NCBI GenBank assembly: GCA_026214975.1
Contig: CM047810.1
Span: forward strand, 91,962,316 to 92,026,315
Length of the DNA stretch: 64,000 bases
DNA from: Gentiana macrophylla
Lineage: Eukaryota > Streptophyta > Magnoliopsida > Gentianales > Gentianaceae
Reading direction: 5' to 3'
The translations under genes and the position numbers were made by a program. Numbering within the stretch: the stretch's first letter is position 1; every line of letters begins with the position of its first letter. A model generated the notes under the pieces. That model searched no databases and was not told the origin of the DNA. It was given only the letters and a program-made list of their open reading frames with translations. Shown here in pieces: positions 23,091 to 36,200 of the stretch.

Positions 23091-24999
23091 TACTCATCTA
23101 CAGTCTAGACATGGCTGAAAGCTATGACCAATTGGCCCCTCCCTATAAACATAATCGAATTTAGGGGTTTCAAGCCTCACATGTTTTTGTAGGAGGTTTG
23201 TGCCCCATTATGGTGTAATAGCTAGACCATTAAATGATATGTTGAAGAATGAAGGGTTCATATGGACAGCTTAGTCCTAAGAAGCCTTTAGTAAATTCAA
23301 ACATGCTATGTGTCACTATCTTGTCCTAACTTTTCCAGATTTTGAGATTCTCTTTTGCATAAAGACTGATGCTTATAGGAAAGGATTGGGGGCAGTCTTG
23401 CAGCAGCAGAAGAGACCAATAGCGTACTTGAGTAAGGCTTCAATTCAAAGGAAATGGCACTCTCAATCTATGAGAAGGAGTTACTAGTAGTCTTAATAGC
23501 AGTCTCCATATAGAAACAATACTTACAAGATAGACCTTTTGTGATCAAGACATATCGGCAAAGATTGAACTTTCTACTTGACCAGAGAGAAATAACCACA
23601 CTCCAACAAAAGGGAGTCATCAAACTAATGGGAGTGGATTTTAGCATAGTATAAAAAAGGTAGTGAGAATGTTGTAGTTGATGCTTTGTGTAGGCAAGAT
23701 CATGCTCAGGGTCAGTTGTGCACATTTAGCCTAATGTCCCCTTCTTGGGTTCAAGAAGTAACTTCCAACTATATGGGTGATAAATTTGTTGAGGAAATAT
23801 TTATGGGTTTGATGATAAATACAGCTTTAGATTCTCACTATACCTTACATCAAGGGTTCCTCAAGGATAATGGCAGAATATATGTGGGAATAACTTGAAA
23901 CTTAGGGCATAAATTGGTGGAGCAGCTGCACTCTAGCCCTATGGGTATAGCAAAATTATAAGACTATTCTATTGGCCTCATCTTCAAAAAGATACGTATG
24001 ACATGATTGAGAGATGTATCACATGTTAGCAATGTGAAAGTTTGCATGATAACCCTGAGGTTTGTTACAACCTTTGCCGGTTCCATCAAAGGTTAGAACA
24101 CTCGCACTTCTTTTATGATATGCGTATGTTCCCTTTGGAAAGCCTGTCTTATTACTTATCAACGGAGATTCTCGGCAGTGGTAAACAGATCGATCAACGC
24201 AATGATCCTAAATTAGTATGGACTTCAGTGAGGGATACCAAAATCAGATGGCAATGAGTTAATCATGGTGGTTTTGGATAGGTTAACTAAATTATCTCAT
24301 TTCAGTCCACTGGAAAAATGGTATACATATGAGATAGTGGCCTTTATGTTCTTTGATGAAGTTTACGAGTTACATAGTATTCCCGAGTGCATTATCATTG
24401 ACATGGATAATGTGTTCACTTCTGAGTTTTAGGATAATCTTATGAAGTTGGTGGGGGTCAAAATATTCTATAGCACTACGTATCACAAACACACATGGGC
24501 AGGCCGAGAAGGTTAATCAATGCCTTGATATGTACTTAAGGTGCATGTCTTTCCAGAAACCTAAACTCTAGAAGAAGTTGCTATCCCTAGCTGAGCATTG
24601 GTACAACACCAACTTTCACACTTTTTCAATTTGACTCCATTTGAAGCCCTATATGGACATTCATCTACCCCACTTCCTTTGGGATAGTTTTGCTTAGGAA
24701 CCCTTTACGAGTGTGGATGAATTCCTTAGACAGAACCATATTATCTCAAAGGAACTCAGGAATCAGTTGGAAGAAGCTCAGGCCAGGATGAAATTTTATG
24801 CTGATCAACATAGAAAAGAGAAGGAATTTAGAGTAGGGGGATATCTATCTATACTCGTAATAAAAGAGCGACGGGGTGTTTCCCCCAAAAAATGTTTCCT
24901 ACCCTCGGTGTTTCTTCCAAAAAGTGTTTCCTACCACGGTGTTTCCTCCATAATTTTTCTCTTTTTTTAAATATAAATTTTAGTTAATAATAATAATAA

Positions 25000-26800
25000 T
25001 ACATACATACATACATACGGGCAACACAGTAAAATACTACATTACAGCCAACAAATTAATATTAAAATAATATACGTAGAACCAACAAATAAATTATTAC
25101 ATTACAACCAAAAAATAACAATAAAATATTATATTTATAGTACATTGATTTTATGAGGTACTTTCCTCTATTTTTAGTTTAATAAGTTTAGTTGATCAAT
25201 TATTCAATTTTGTTTTCATAGTCAATAATTCTCCATGACTGATATGCGTACGATCCGACTTCAAATACGCGACACTCAAAGATTTAGTTTAGACATTCTT
25301 AGTAAAACGGGCCTAATGGTCTCAGCTTGATATTGGGTCTTGAATAGACATTGGTCTCAACATCTGAGGCAGATGCACATTGAAGTAAATGAGGTCATCG
25401 AACCCCGCTAAAAATAAGAATAATCTACATTTACCTATAGAAACATCTTTTGGACCCCGTGAAATTACTTTGTAAAATATTCACGGACCCCACTGACTAT
25501 AATTTCTGGATCTGCTACTGCTCAGCATAGTAGACTTTATGAAGCGTAGGTCGCTCTAAATACATCTACATTACGCAAGTTGTCCGATGTCCCTTATAAT
25601 CAGTTCAAAGTAAGATAATCACCTAGAGCAGATCGAATATTCTATTCTAAGTGATCAAGACACTTTTGCTCCAATTCTTTCACGATTTTTGCTCATGTAC
25701 TTCTATCCTCGATGTTTCATATGGGAAATTTTACCTCTAATGTATGCATTTTTTTTTACCTTTTCAGTCCATTTTTGTAACGTGTCAAGTTTGTCTTGGT
25801 TGTTATGCAGGGTGTTAAACACGGGACACTTTGAAAAGAACATATAAAAAAAGACGTATGGGTGTGTAATAAGAGTGCCAAGATGAAATGTTGAGAACAT
25901 AATTACAATAATCATGAAATAAAAATACAATATTCTTAATATGTCTCGATAATCTATTAAATACGCATGAGTAGAAAATAGATTAGTGTCATCTGAACTA
26001 GATTGATCTTTGAATTTTTGTTGCTATATTGGAATGTAATGGTTTTTCTTAGTACTTCTTATTCACAATAAGAGGGATAATTATCAAATGAAGAGTAATC
26101 CTGTTGATTAACCAAAACTCAGAAGACTAACCTTTGAATTTGATGCACCGATGAAATATTAGAGTGTGACACCAATATTATTAGTGGATGACACCCTTTG
26201 AAAAAATATTATCGGTGGGCACCCTTTGCAAAATAATGTTCATTGCTAATTATAAATTTATAATAAGTTCATTTACATGTATACATATTTTATGATCATT
26301 GTTCATTAGCATCGAACTTCAACGATGAATTGTCATAATGTTTTAACGTGATTAAATAACCATGCATACAAAAATAGATTATATTATACTCATGTTGCAT
26401 GAATAGTGATTATATCATAATTTAAATATTTATTCACACGCTATCATACTTTTGTTTTTTAACAATTATTTTATTCCACATAACAACAACGATAATAACA
26501 AAATTATAAAATACATTTCAAGTGCATTAAAGAAAATAAATACTACAATATCATACTTTCATTAATATAAGTAGTAATAACTTATCATACATGATAATTA
26601 TAAATGTCATGAAAATATATTTTCACTACGATACAACATGCTGATAATTTTGTTCTAAATGGAAAAATATTTTTCATAAATAAAATTTCAAAACTTGAGC
26701 CATAAAACATATGATGAAATACATGATATAGTCAATCTCATTTTGAAACATATTCGTCTTGTCTACTAACAAAACTGAACATCAAATTGACTTGTAATTG
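25000..26800. other. Helitron body, AT-rich, no gene
   Basis: This stretch holds a short (ATAC)n run near 25001-25017 and long AT-rich sequence without credible ORFs. I see no promoter or RNA gene. Small phrases near 26160-26225 (gacacc-tttg-aaaaatatta, repeated) are degenerate. Confidence 0.6.
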
Positions 26801-26810
26801 GAGTATTCTT

Positions 26811-27074
26811 CAGGGCCGGCCCTGACATTTTTTGGGCTTAAGGCCAAGTCGCCGAATTAGGCATTTTAGTTCGAAATTACACACTTATCGATTCCAATTA
26901 GGAAAAGCAATTTTTTTTTGGGACTTTATCAATTAAAGTAAATTTTTTGGGTCTTTATATTAGATTTGATCGGATTGAATCTACACAGATTTGTTTTTCT
27001 TTAGGCGAACATGGCCGCCGGCACCGTTGGGCCTAAGACCACCGCCTCCTCCGCCTCAAGGTGGACCGGCCCTG
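26811..27074. mobile_element. hAT-type MITE inside the Helitron
   Basis: Termini CAGGGCCGGCCCTGA (left) and GGACCGGCCCTG (right) are inverted repeats of the CAGGG type. The flanking 8-bp duplications GTATTCTT (26803-26810) and GTTTTCTT (27075-27082) differ at one base. The length is 264 bp and non-coding; the apparent ORF from 27011 runs out of the element and is not a gene. Families with CAGGGCCGGCCCTG ends are widespread hAT MITEs in plants. Confidence 0.82.
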
Positions 27075-27288
27075 GTTTTCTTAGTCCGGTAATGCAAAAA
27101 AGATGCCCTGAAAATATAAACAATTATTCGTATTATTACCTAAATTATACAGTATTACCAAAATATGTTATTAGAAAGTCATTAAGAATCCTGAAATGAC
27201 TAAAACTAGGTTATCAATTATAAGATAACCCGAAAAAACATCAAAACATGAAACAAGAATCATTCTCAGTTAATATAATAATAATTTA

Positions 27289-29277
27289 TCTTAGAAAAAA
27301 ACGAACCAAAGTGATAGCCTTTAACAACGATAATGAAAAATAACTAACGGAAGGAAATAGACAAAGCACCAAATTTACGTGGTTCGGTCAATATGACCTA
27401 TATTCACAGGCGAAAGAGAGAATATTATTATGTTGGAGATACAGAAAATACAACTCTCTTGAAAAGGCAAAAGCCAAAATAGGCTAAGGCAATGAAGAGT
27501 TTATCTTAATTGGTAAATTGTAAAATAATAGGCTCAAGCCTATTATACACTAAGCCATTGTTGGCTCTTGCTCCCACTACTTAACAATTCTCCACCGTGA
27601 GATAAAGTCCTGCATCCAGAAATAGTCCACAAACTCCAAAGTCTTCAAACAATGTCAAACAAGTTCAAGCACTGGTTGAACTTAACAAACACACGTCACT
27701 TCATAATATCTAACTCTGAACATGATGAAATGTAGATTGCAGAAATGCCAATGACTGTGGATCCCTTTAAAATACACAAACTACTATACATGTAAGCTTT
27801 AATGACAACCAGAGCGCATTTAATTACTTTCAAACTTCCACCTTCAACGGTATACCTATCTTCAAAAGTCTCAAATATGCCCAAAGAGATGAGATTTTTC
27901 TTCAAATTTTGAACATGTATGACTTGCGTAAATGAACAGACAACACCATCCCGTACCAATACCGGCAACTTTGCATATTGTCCCATAAAAACAACTCCAC
28001 CTTGAATTGACTTATACGTGAGGCACATATGATACGTGCAACCAGAATCCAAGATCCTCTTAATTTATCATCATCAAAGAAAATCTCTCCATCACTTTCA
28101 ACTTTTATGATATTGACATGAGCAGACTCTTTTCCAATACTCTTTCTTTTCTTTACGTTTTCTTTCTTCTTAAGTTAAAGCAATCAAATTTGATATGCCC
28201 AATATTTTTACAATAATTGCATATCAAATTTTTACATCTCGGATTCAAATCAAAAGTTTCACTATCTGCATCATTCTTAATTGTTCTGCCCCAAATTACC
28301 AACATGTCTGCATGACTACTACTTCCCTTAGTTACCTCTTTATTAGTACGATCTTTCGATTTCAAAATAGATTTACTTTCCTTGTAAGAAATAATATACT
28401 TACCATAAAGCATTGTTTATATAATATGTTTAAACGACGGGAAGTCAACACAATAACAACAGGCCCGATCCTCATCATCAATCTTAACATCTATTTTACT
28501 CAAATCCGAAGCGAGATGATTGAATTTATTCAAATGCAATAATATAGACGACCCTTCATACATACTAAAACATATACAAACTCGAAACACAAATAAAACC
28601 TATTCTCCACGGTTTTTTCCATATACAAGGATTTAAATTTTCCCCCACAAATCATTTGCAGTAACCTCAGTTGCTAGCTCTCTTAAAACCTCATCAAAAA
28701 TACATAAGATGATACATAACTTGGCCACCTTTTCGAGACCAGCAAACTCCTCACCTCACATATACTCTCACTTTTCCTCATTCCCAAGTAGCGCAACATC
28801 CAAGCCATCCCGAATCAGCACGGCCTCCGTCTTCAACTGCCACTTCTCGAAATTGACTTTTTTTTCAAATTTCTCAAAATAATATTTAGTTACCGTCATA
28901 ATGGCTAATTTTCAAAAGCTCGGAAAACCTCGGCTCTGATACTAGTTTGTTAAGAAAAACAAACTCGAGCGATAGCCTTTAACGACGGTAACACAAAATA
29001 ACTGACAGAAGGAAAAATACAAAACATCATATTTACGTGCTTGGAAATATGACCTACATCCACGGGCGAAAGAGAATATATTTCTATAGTGAGAAATACA
29101 AAAGATACAACATTAATGAAGCCTAAAGACAAAGGTTAAAATAAAGGCTAAGACAATTGAGAGTTTATCTTAATTTAAACATCTTAAAATAATAGGCTCA
29201 AACCCATTATATACTTGGCCATTGTTCGACTCTTAAAGCTCAATTGTGACATTGAACTTTGCTCTCACTACCTAACA
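27289..29277 (-). mobile_element. Shortened Ty1/copia element with two LTRs
   Basis: The LTRs are 28949-29277 (5' LTR in element orientation) and about 27289-27586. They share gatagcctttaac-acg-taa..., a ttacgtg phrase and ctcactac-taaca ends. On the minus strand a primer site, TATCAGAGCCGAGGTT, follows the 5' LTR (about 28925-28942) and a purine tract, CACGGTGGAGAAT, precedes the 3' LTR. The interior (1.36 kb) keeps only part of gag and the protease region, so most of pol has been deleted. The left terminus reads TCTTAG instead of TGTTAAG. Flanks ATTTA and ATTTT may be a worn 5-bp duplication. Confidence 0.75.
27696..28413 (-). pseudogene. copia gag zinc knuckle and protease remnant
   Basis: Minus-strand ORFs give, in order, a CCHC knuckle (CNYCKNIGHIKFDC, near 28190) and then a protease-like region starting MDSGCTYHMC with the catalytic D-S-G, continuing through NLKKNLISLGIFE to YTVEGGSLKV. 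This order is typical of copia polyproteins. A frame break separates knuckle and protease. Integrase and RT are absent, so the reading frame cannot support transposition. Confidence 0.8.
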
Positions 29278-29299
29278 ATTTTCATGAATAAATACAAAC

Positions 29300-30180
29300 A
29301 AGAAATGATTATATATAGTATTATTTATCCTGATATAACTTAAAATACAAAGATTATTATCATCATGTAACATAAGTATATAATTATGTATGAACAAATA
29401 AAATTCATGTATACTAACATAGCTAGCATAAATATTATTGTAGCTGTTTTAAAAAAATTATTGTATCGTAATAGAATATTTATTTATTTCATACAATTAA
29501 GTTGAAGTATAATTTGGTGTATCTTTGTGTGTTCTTTTATTATGTTAATAAAATTAAATATTAAAATCATGTATAAGTTTTTAACCACATATATTTGAAT
29601 ATTATTTAACTAAAAGTTGAACAATGTCATAGTTATTTAATATAACCGTTAATGATAAAAACATAATTGTCTAATTCACGATGTAACATATGATCGATAT
29701 TGTTAGATGGTTTCTACCATAACGTGTTCTCATTATTTATTAACGTATCTATCAAATATAGTCGTTTTTTTATTTATTTATCAATTATTATCAAGCTTAA
29801 GATAATATTATGACATTCTCCTTTTAAATGATCAAGCGTTATACAAGAAATAGAACTTTGTATTACTCATGTTACATCAATCATAATTCTCCATCTACAT
29901 GGTCATGAAACATGATTGACAATAAATATCATAACAGATATTACTAGCAGCTAAAATAAAATAAAACTATTAAAATATATCTATTTAAAATTGCATACAT
30001 GACTGCGGTTTGAATGCCTATGATAGAAACTTATAAAATATCCACACACACAAAAAACATGTACCAAAGATTTGAGACGAACCCCTTATTTGTTCAAGTC
30101 AAATATACGATTACGTACCCAATAATTCTAATCATATTAAAAGGAAAGTTAAATGTAACACGTAATACTAATAATTCCAA
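29300..30180. other. Helitron body, AT-rich, no gene
   Basis: This is about 900 bp of AT-rich sequence between the copia remnant and the LINE fragment. No coding sequence, paired repeat or RNA gene is visible. Confidence 0.6.
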
Positions 30181-30184
30181 TCAT

Positions 30185-31570
30185 GGCGCATCTTGACGAA
30201 TCCAGGCTCTTTGACGGCTCAAGTGTTACATGCGAAATACTTTGAGGATAGTACAATTCTTGGGACCGGTCTAGGAGCAAGACCATCTTATCTGTGGAGC
30301 AGTATTCTTGAGGGATGGGACCTCCTGTACAACGGCTTGCGGTGGCGAGTGGGGGATGGCGAGTCAGTGTATACTTTTCTTGATGCTTGGATTAATCGGC
30401 AACCTTCATTTCGTATACCATTTGCGGGGCATGAGGTTCCGGCAGACTCCACTGTTTCGGATCTTTTTATACCTGGATCGAGGTTGTGGGATGTGCAGAA
30501 AATGCGACGTGAATTTCGGCCATGGGAATCTGACGCCATATTGGCAATTTACTGTGGCCCCGGAAGGGCATTCGGATCGACGAATATGGCATTATGATCG
30601 CAAGGGAGTGTATACTGTCCGGTCTGGTTATTTTTTAGCTTTGTCGCTTTATCGGCCATCGTCGGGTGTAGGATCTTCTAGCTCGGCAACCAGGCGAGTT
30701 TGGAAAAGTTGTTGGCATCTCTCTGTCCAGCCGCGTATCCAGCATTTTTTGTGGTGTTGTTTATATGATTTTCTTGCTATCGGTCAGGGCCTGCAGAGGA
30801 GGAACTTAGGTGATGGTCTTTGCCTGGCATGTGGGGAAACCTTAAAAACACTACGACATGTTCTATTCGAGTGTGAGTTGGCTGTTAGAGTTTGGCGAGC
30901 GACGCCGTTTGGTGGTGCTCTACAGCGTCTTCGCTCTGCATCATTTGCGGAGTTTTTTATGCATCTGATAATTGAGCAGGGTGTTCAGGAAGCAACCAGG
31001 TTCGTGTGGCTTATATGTGGAATTAGGAAGGCCTGTTGTTCGGCGGTCTTTGATGATCAGCTAGTCTATATTTCTGTGGTATGCGCGCGGTCTTTGGTAG
31101 CATCAATTGTGTATGTAGCGGCAATGGAAAGTTATCGGTCTCAAGATCTGGGCCAACATTTGCCGGAGCGATGGTCGAAACCGCAGCCAGGTTGGGTAAA
31201 GTGCAATGTGGATGCGTCAGTTACCGAGACAGCTGCGGGCGTTGGGGTAATCTTCCGTGACTCACAAGGATTTGTCTTGCACTCCTTCTCGTACCACTTC
31301 GATCCTAGTGACCCGGTGGAGTATATGGAGCTTAAAGCAATTTCTTTGGGTTTGGCAGAGGCGCAACACTTAGGGATTCTCCGGTTGGAGGTGGAGTGAT
31401 TGTTTGGCGTGCATAGCACGCTTTCGTCGACCAGGGGAGGACCTCACCGCTCAGGGTTGCTTACTTCAGGATTGTTTGGCGGTTTTGTCTGGTTTTGAGT
31501 CTGTTTCTTTTTTTCTTTTATTCGGCGTGTGGGGAATGTCCCGGCACAGCACGACATGGATTGTTAGTTT
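30185..31570 (+). pseudogene. LINE (L1-type) ORF2 C-terminal fragment, zf-RVT plus RNase H
   Basis: The first frame reads SLTAQVLHAKYF, RPSYLWSSILEG, LRWRVGDGES and a WESDAI phrase. After a frameshift near 30550 the second frame continues with RRIWHYDRKGVYTVRSGY, the zf-RVT cluster FLWCCLYDFL...CLACGE...HVLFEC, then an RNase H-like stretch (WVKCNVDAS, GVGVIFRDSQG, a VEYMELKAISLGL phrase). Another frameshift near 31396 carries the end into the 31404 frame. Plant L1 ORF2 proteins have this order. RT and endonuclease are absent (5' truncation). The 8.9-kb LTR element splits its 3' end at 31570; the rest resumes at 40512. Confidence 0.82.
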
Positions 31571-33290
31571 TGAAGGATGCAGGTTCTTAGATCTAAACGA
31601 ATTAGATCTACGCGCAGCGGATGGATCACGATTTATATATCAAAACACATAATTAAAGGACTTAAACTACTACAAGGGGGTTTAAGATCATGTTACCAAT
31701 AACGGGAAGAGAAGCCTTGATCTTCCGATGTGTTCTCCAAACGGCAGTTGGTGGACACCCTTCTTGATACACGAACCTCCTTGATATGCAACACCAAGAA
31801 AAACTCCAAGTTTTTCTTCCTCTAAAACCCTAGGCAAGAAGAAACTAATTATTCCTCTCTTTTATTTGATATGGGCGAAATTTTTCAATGCAAATTTCCC
31901 TTGGAATAACTCTCCTTTTATAGGAGAGTAAATCCTTGGCCTCCAAGTATTAATCAATTAAATAATTAATTAATTAATCAAAATAAAAAGATATTTTCAT
32001 TAATGACTAATTGTGACATGTATTGACCAATAGGAAATCAAATAACAAGTCATCCAACCAATCACATAACAAGAATATCTTTTATTTTCCATAACACAAG
32101 AAAATTAATTCTTGTGCTAAAAAAGAAGACCTTAGGCGCCACTTTTAGGGTTTATTAGCCCACACAAAATGCCTTTTATGTGTATTATATTATTTAGCCC
32201 AACTAAATAATATTCATGCATATCAATTAATTAGCCCAGCCAATTAATTATCACTGAGGCCCTAATAACAAGATTATTAGTCCGAATTACGTGAAGTTAC
32301 ATCGGGGACCATGGACCTATAACCGTGTAGCTCAATAATTAATTATTCATCGAATGAGAATAAGTACATTAATTATTAATTCCGGGATTACGCCACCATA
32401 AACCCCAAATCGAACTCTACCGACATGGATGTATACTTATACTCAACCCATAGAGTGAATAAGCGTCCATTGATATAATCACTACATACGGATTAACCCT
32501 CCATAGACTATCCATTCTGAGTGGGAAGTCTCCGTGAACCCAACTCAGAATATCTTATCCTTATTTACCATCAACCCCCTGATGATCAATTAGTACACAT
32601 ATCCGACTAGTAGCTAATTAGTCAAATGTGAACTCCCGGGATCGATCACTTTCTCGGGGCTAACAAATAAGGGGACTGTCTTTCTACTTCCCGCAGGAAG
32701 GAATGGATTCCATGTTTGTGAAAATCAGAACTACTCACTCATCAGGAGATAGTGCCAATGAGAAGTGGCTTGGAACACATATTCAAGTGAACCGTAACTA
32801 ACACATCAAACACTACCCCGAGACAAGCAAAGACTCGTGATCACCTCAGATTAAGGTTGATCCATATATGATCATCTAATGATTTAATAAGATTCATCGA
32901 TTACGGAATTATATCGGAAATTCAGATTAAATCGGTCCAAATTTCTATATGAATGCCATCATATATAAATGCCCCACGTAGTACCCTCTACCGACGTGAT
33001 CGGATAAGACTATCACACCCTAAGGTGTTGCAGGCATGACATCGGTGTTTTAATCAAGAGACCCTAAACTCGATTAAGTTCACCACGGACTAACAGATTT
33101 AAGTATATCACCACTAACTCAATCCTCACGTGCATGCCATGCACCGAGTTGCTTGTTACATCTTGATATACTTAGGGTTTGCAAAGCAAATGTATTACTT
33201 ACAAGCACAAAGCAAGTAATAATGTGAGATAAATTCTGTCATCCATTAAAAACAATTACACAAATTGTCTTTCGGGCACTACATCTAACA
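31571..33290 (-). repeat. Left LTR (3' LTR in element orientation)
   Basis: This LTR is 1,720 bp. Its partner is 38814-40511 (1,698 bp) and a third copy is the solo LTR 58316-60013. Long stretches are nearly identical while short indel-rich patches differ. TG...CA termini are present in both orientations. Confidence 0.9.
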
Positions 33291-36200
33291 ATCTCCCACT
33301 TGCACGAAATGACAAGTAACGATTGTTTTTAGAGCACACCCCTTCTCATCTTATTCACAACACTCTCCCACTTGCTCTAAAAGCATATGAGACATATCCA
33401 TCAATGTCGTACCCTCCAAGCACTCGACTTGGTACACTGATTAGCTAGGTTGTCGACTCGAGACGATCTTTAGGATTGAAACGTTGTCGGTCCTTCCAAT
33501 CAGGCGGTACTCTCTCTCAATATGCTTTTGACTTATTGTGACCGAGAAGATCCTTCTAAGCTATCTCTTCACTGTTTTCACAATGAAGTGATATCGGCTT
33601 ATGAGACCTGGAATTACTCCCAGACCAAAAAGGAAATTCTAAGCACTATGAGTAAACACTGAGCCCGAGATCAACTTAATGATCATCCTTAATCTGACTA
33701 CAAGTCAGAATCAGTGTAGTCAACCATATTCAAGTTTGCACCTGAATATACAAGCATATGATTCCTCGTTCTCTAACGATACTTGAGGACGTAATAAACC
33801 GCTACTTATTGCTCGAATCCAAGATTCAACTGCAATTGACTCGTTTTAAGCTGACTTGCCCTTATCCCAGAGAGACTCTATCCCATTTTCTCTTTATCCG
33901 AAGATTTGGAGAATCATTCCTGAGAGGTAGGGTAGGTCTACTCTCGATGAATGCTGCAACCGTATATGCATAATCATCTTATTCAATAAGATAGGTGGGA
34001 TAGCCAATGACTCATTCTCGTGAATTTGACCGAATCAAATTCTTAGAATATAGTCCAATTCTCTCATCCAGAGAATCTTGGCGTGTCAGTTTCCGACTTC
34101 ATATAGCACACCCATGTTGTTTCCAACCGTTTTAGTGTTATCATTTATGAACACTAATGCTACTACTTTACCAATATTGATATCCGATCTACTAAAAACT
34201 TATCAATATTTTGGTCAAGTCCACATATTTTAAAACATGTGACTTTTAAATGACCGAGAGGTTCTCTTAAATCCACAAAGGATATAAGCCATGGCAGGCT
34301 TCCTACCAATGGTTCTTTCGAATAAATTAAGATATCGTTAGTCTTGCAAAAAGGTATTAGGAATCACCCCTATCTTACGCTTTGTAACGAATCCGTTATT
34401 CATTCTCACTAAAACCCTTCGTTTCGAATGAATTCAGATTCCGTTGTTCGGCAAGAAAGTCTCGTGGAATCACCCATATTTTCTCGCTTAACGAAATCTA
34501 GCAAGACTGAGTGGCGAGAGAGTTCAAGGTCTGGTTAACTCTCTACTTGTCAGGGAATCACCCCTATACCACTCAACTTTGCGCTGAAAGTTTAAACTTT
34601 CCTATTCATTTGTCTCTTTTCTATGTAGATTGCTCCCACTGGGCCTGAGACACTCAGGTGGTTCTACAATAGACTGAACAAAACTGGAGTACAAAAACTC
34701 CACTTACGGGGTTAAGGCTGTCAAACCAACCTCTATGATCAGAATCCTATACAGCCCACTAAGAGCCACAGGTTATCAATCACCCCAGCAGACCGTAAAG
34801 TCCACAATATTACAATGGGTCAATGGTTAAACCATACTCCCACTGCGTGGTGGATTGACTTCCTGATCTAGTAGTATTTATCAGTGTAATCACCAACAAC
34901 CGATGTTGGACGTGGTCTGATTAAATCAGATAGTAACTACCTTTGGGTAACCGTACTCCAAGGTTTAAGGTTGTTATTTATAGATTCTATCAGAAGGCTT
35001 GTGACAGTTCAACCGTCACTTTCTGATCTCAAGAATCTTATAATCAACCTTCACTCGTCTCATTAAGATATTTCACGAACAAATCACAATCGACGTATAT
35101 CATAAAATCTCCGATCCTACCTTCAAGCATTAAATGCTAAATGCTTACATTCATGGAAGTGGTGTGAACCGAATTCACTCATTATCCATAAATTCACTGG
35201 CATCTTCTAGGTAGACTTCTCGGTTTACATAATAATGTTAACCGTTATTTTGCAACCAATTATCTTAATCGAGTTTAACAGTGTATTGTAGCACATTAAT
35301 AACTATATCAGGCAAGTCTATGGTTTCATCCTCAGTGAGAAACATTCCACTATGAGGCAGGCCGAGCATCAGTCCCAAGACTATGCGATAGCCTATTTCT
35401 GAGCATGGAATACTCTATTCTCTGCTAAAATCAGAGACTCCTCCACGTATTCTTTTGATAAACTAAATCACGTTTCGAGTAGTTATCAGACAAAATGTCA
35501 CCACTCAAAAACTCCCACTAGCTTGTATCTCTCACTAGACCCCGAAAGGTCATGGTGAACAAGCTATGTTACCCCTTCAAATCTATTACCCTTTCCCGAT
35601 TGAAAGGAAACTTAGTCATTGTTCCTTTGAGATAGTGTTCTAGATCGGGAGATAGGAATCACCCTTAGCGATCGTCAGTCTTATATCTAGGATATATGCA
35701 CTAATTAATAGATATTGAAAGGTCGCTTATCTTAATACGGAAACCTTTTACCTTTAATAGTTTTAGATGTGTTACACATACTTATTCAGCTGTTCTAAGT
35801 GGTTCTGACTTTATCAAACAAAAGTCCGAGTCTCGGATTCGTACTACAAATGTCATGTTCACTTTCTATGAGGCAACAATATATCGAGTTGAAAGTGAAT
35901 CCATTTGTTTCAACGAATCTGTAAATGAAAAATAAATTTTCTCGTGATATTCAAGGATAGAATCCAAATTCATTTCCTTATATCACTCCCACTATTGTAG
36001 TGAAATTATCGCCGTTGTTACTCTATTAATCGTTAATGCACAGCTTCCTTGTTCTTCCAAAGAACTAAGCTACCGAGTCAAGTTACTCGGTTAAGAAAGT
36101 CGCTAAGGATTCATTGGTTAGTGATCCGAAATCACTTTCCTTATCCTATACTTTCTTTAATTAATATTTCGGTTTAGCCTTAAAACTTTAGTTAAGATGA

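Larger units (their letters stand above)
20471..24843 (+). mobile_element. Ty3/gypsy element, 5' part (dead)
   Basis: A remnant of the LTR 3' end (20471-20509) matches 42021-42056 across the insertion cluster. Next come a gag start at 20564 (MAESTRTK...), a capsid-type region with a FDG...EEWIRRFE phrase (about 20935-21240), a CCHC-like knuckle (CFRCDEKYTHGHKC, about 21528), a protease region with VLGIDWMGRY (about 21940), RT (22334-22738), then RNase H and integrase remnants, ending in an integrase C-terminal KEFRVGGY phrase (about 24820). Multiple stops and frameshifts make it inactive. It is interrupted by a TRIM at 22739-23090 and by a Helitron at 24844. Confidence 0.85.

Noticed and set aside
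28195..28542. 115-codon plus-strand ORF
   Set aside because: It is antisense to the copia zinc-knuckle region, whose minus-strand reading gives a clear CCHC motif.
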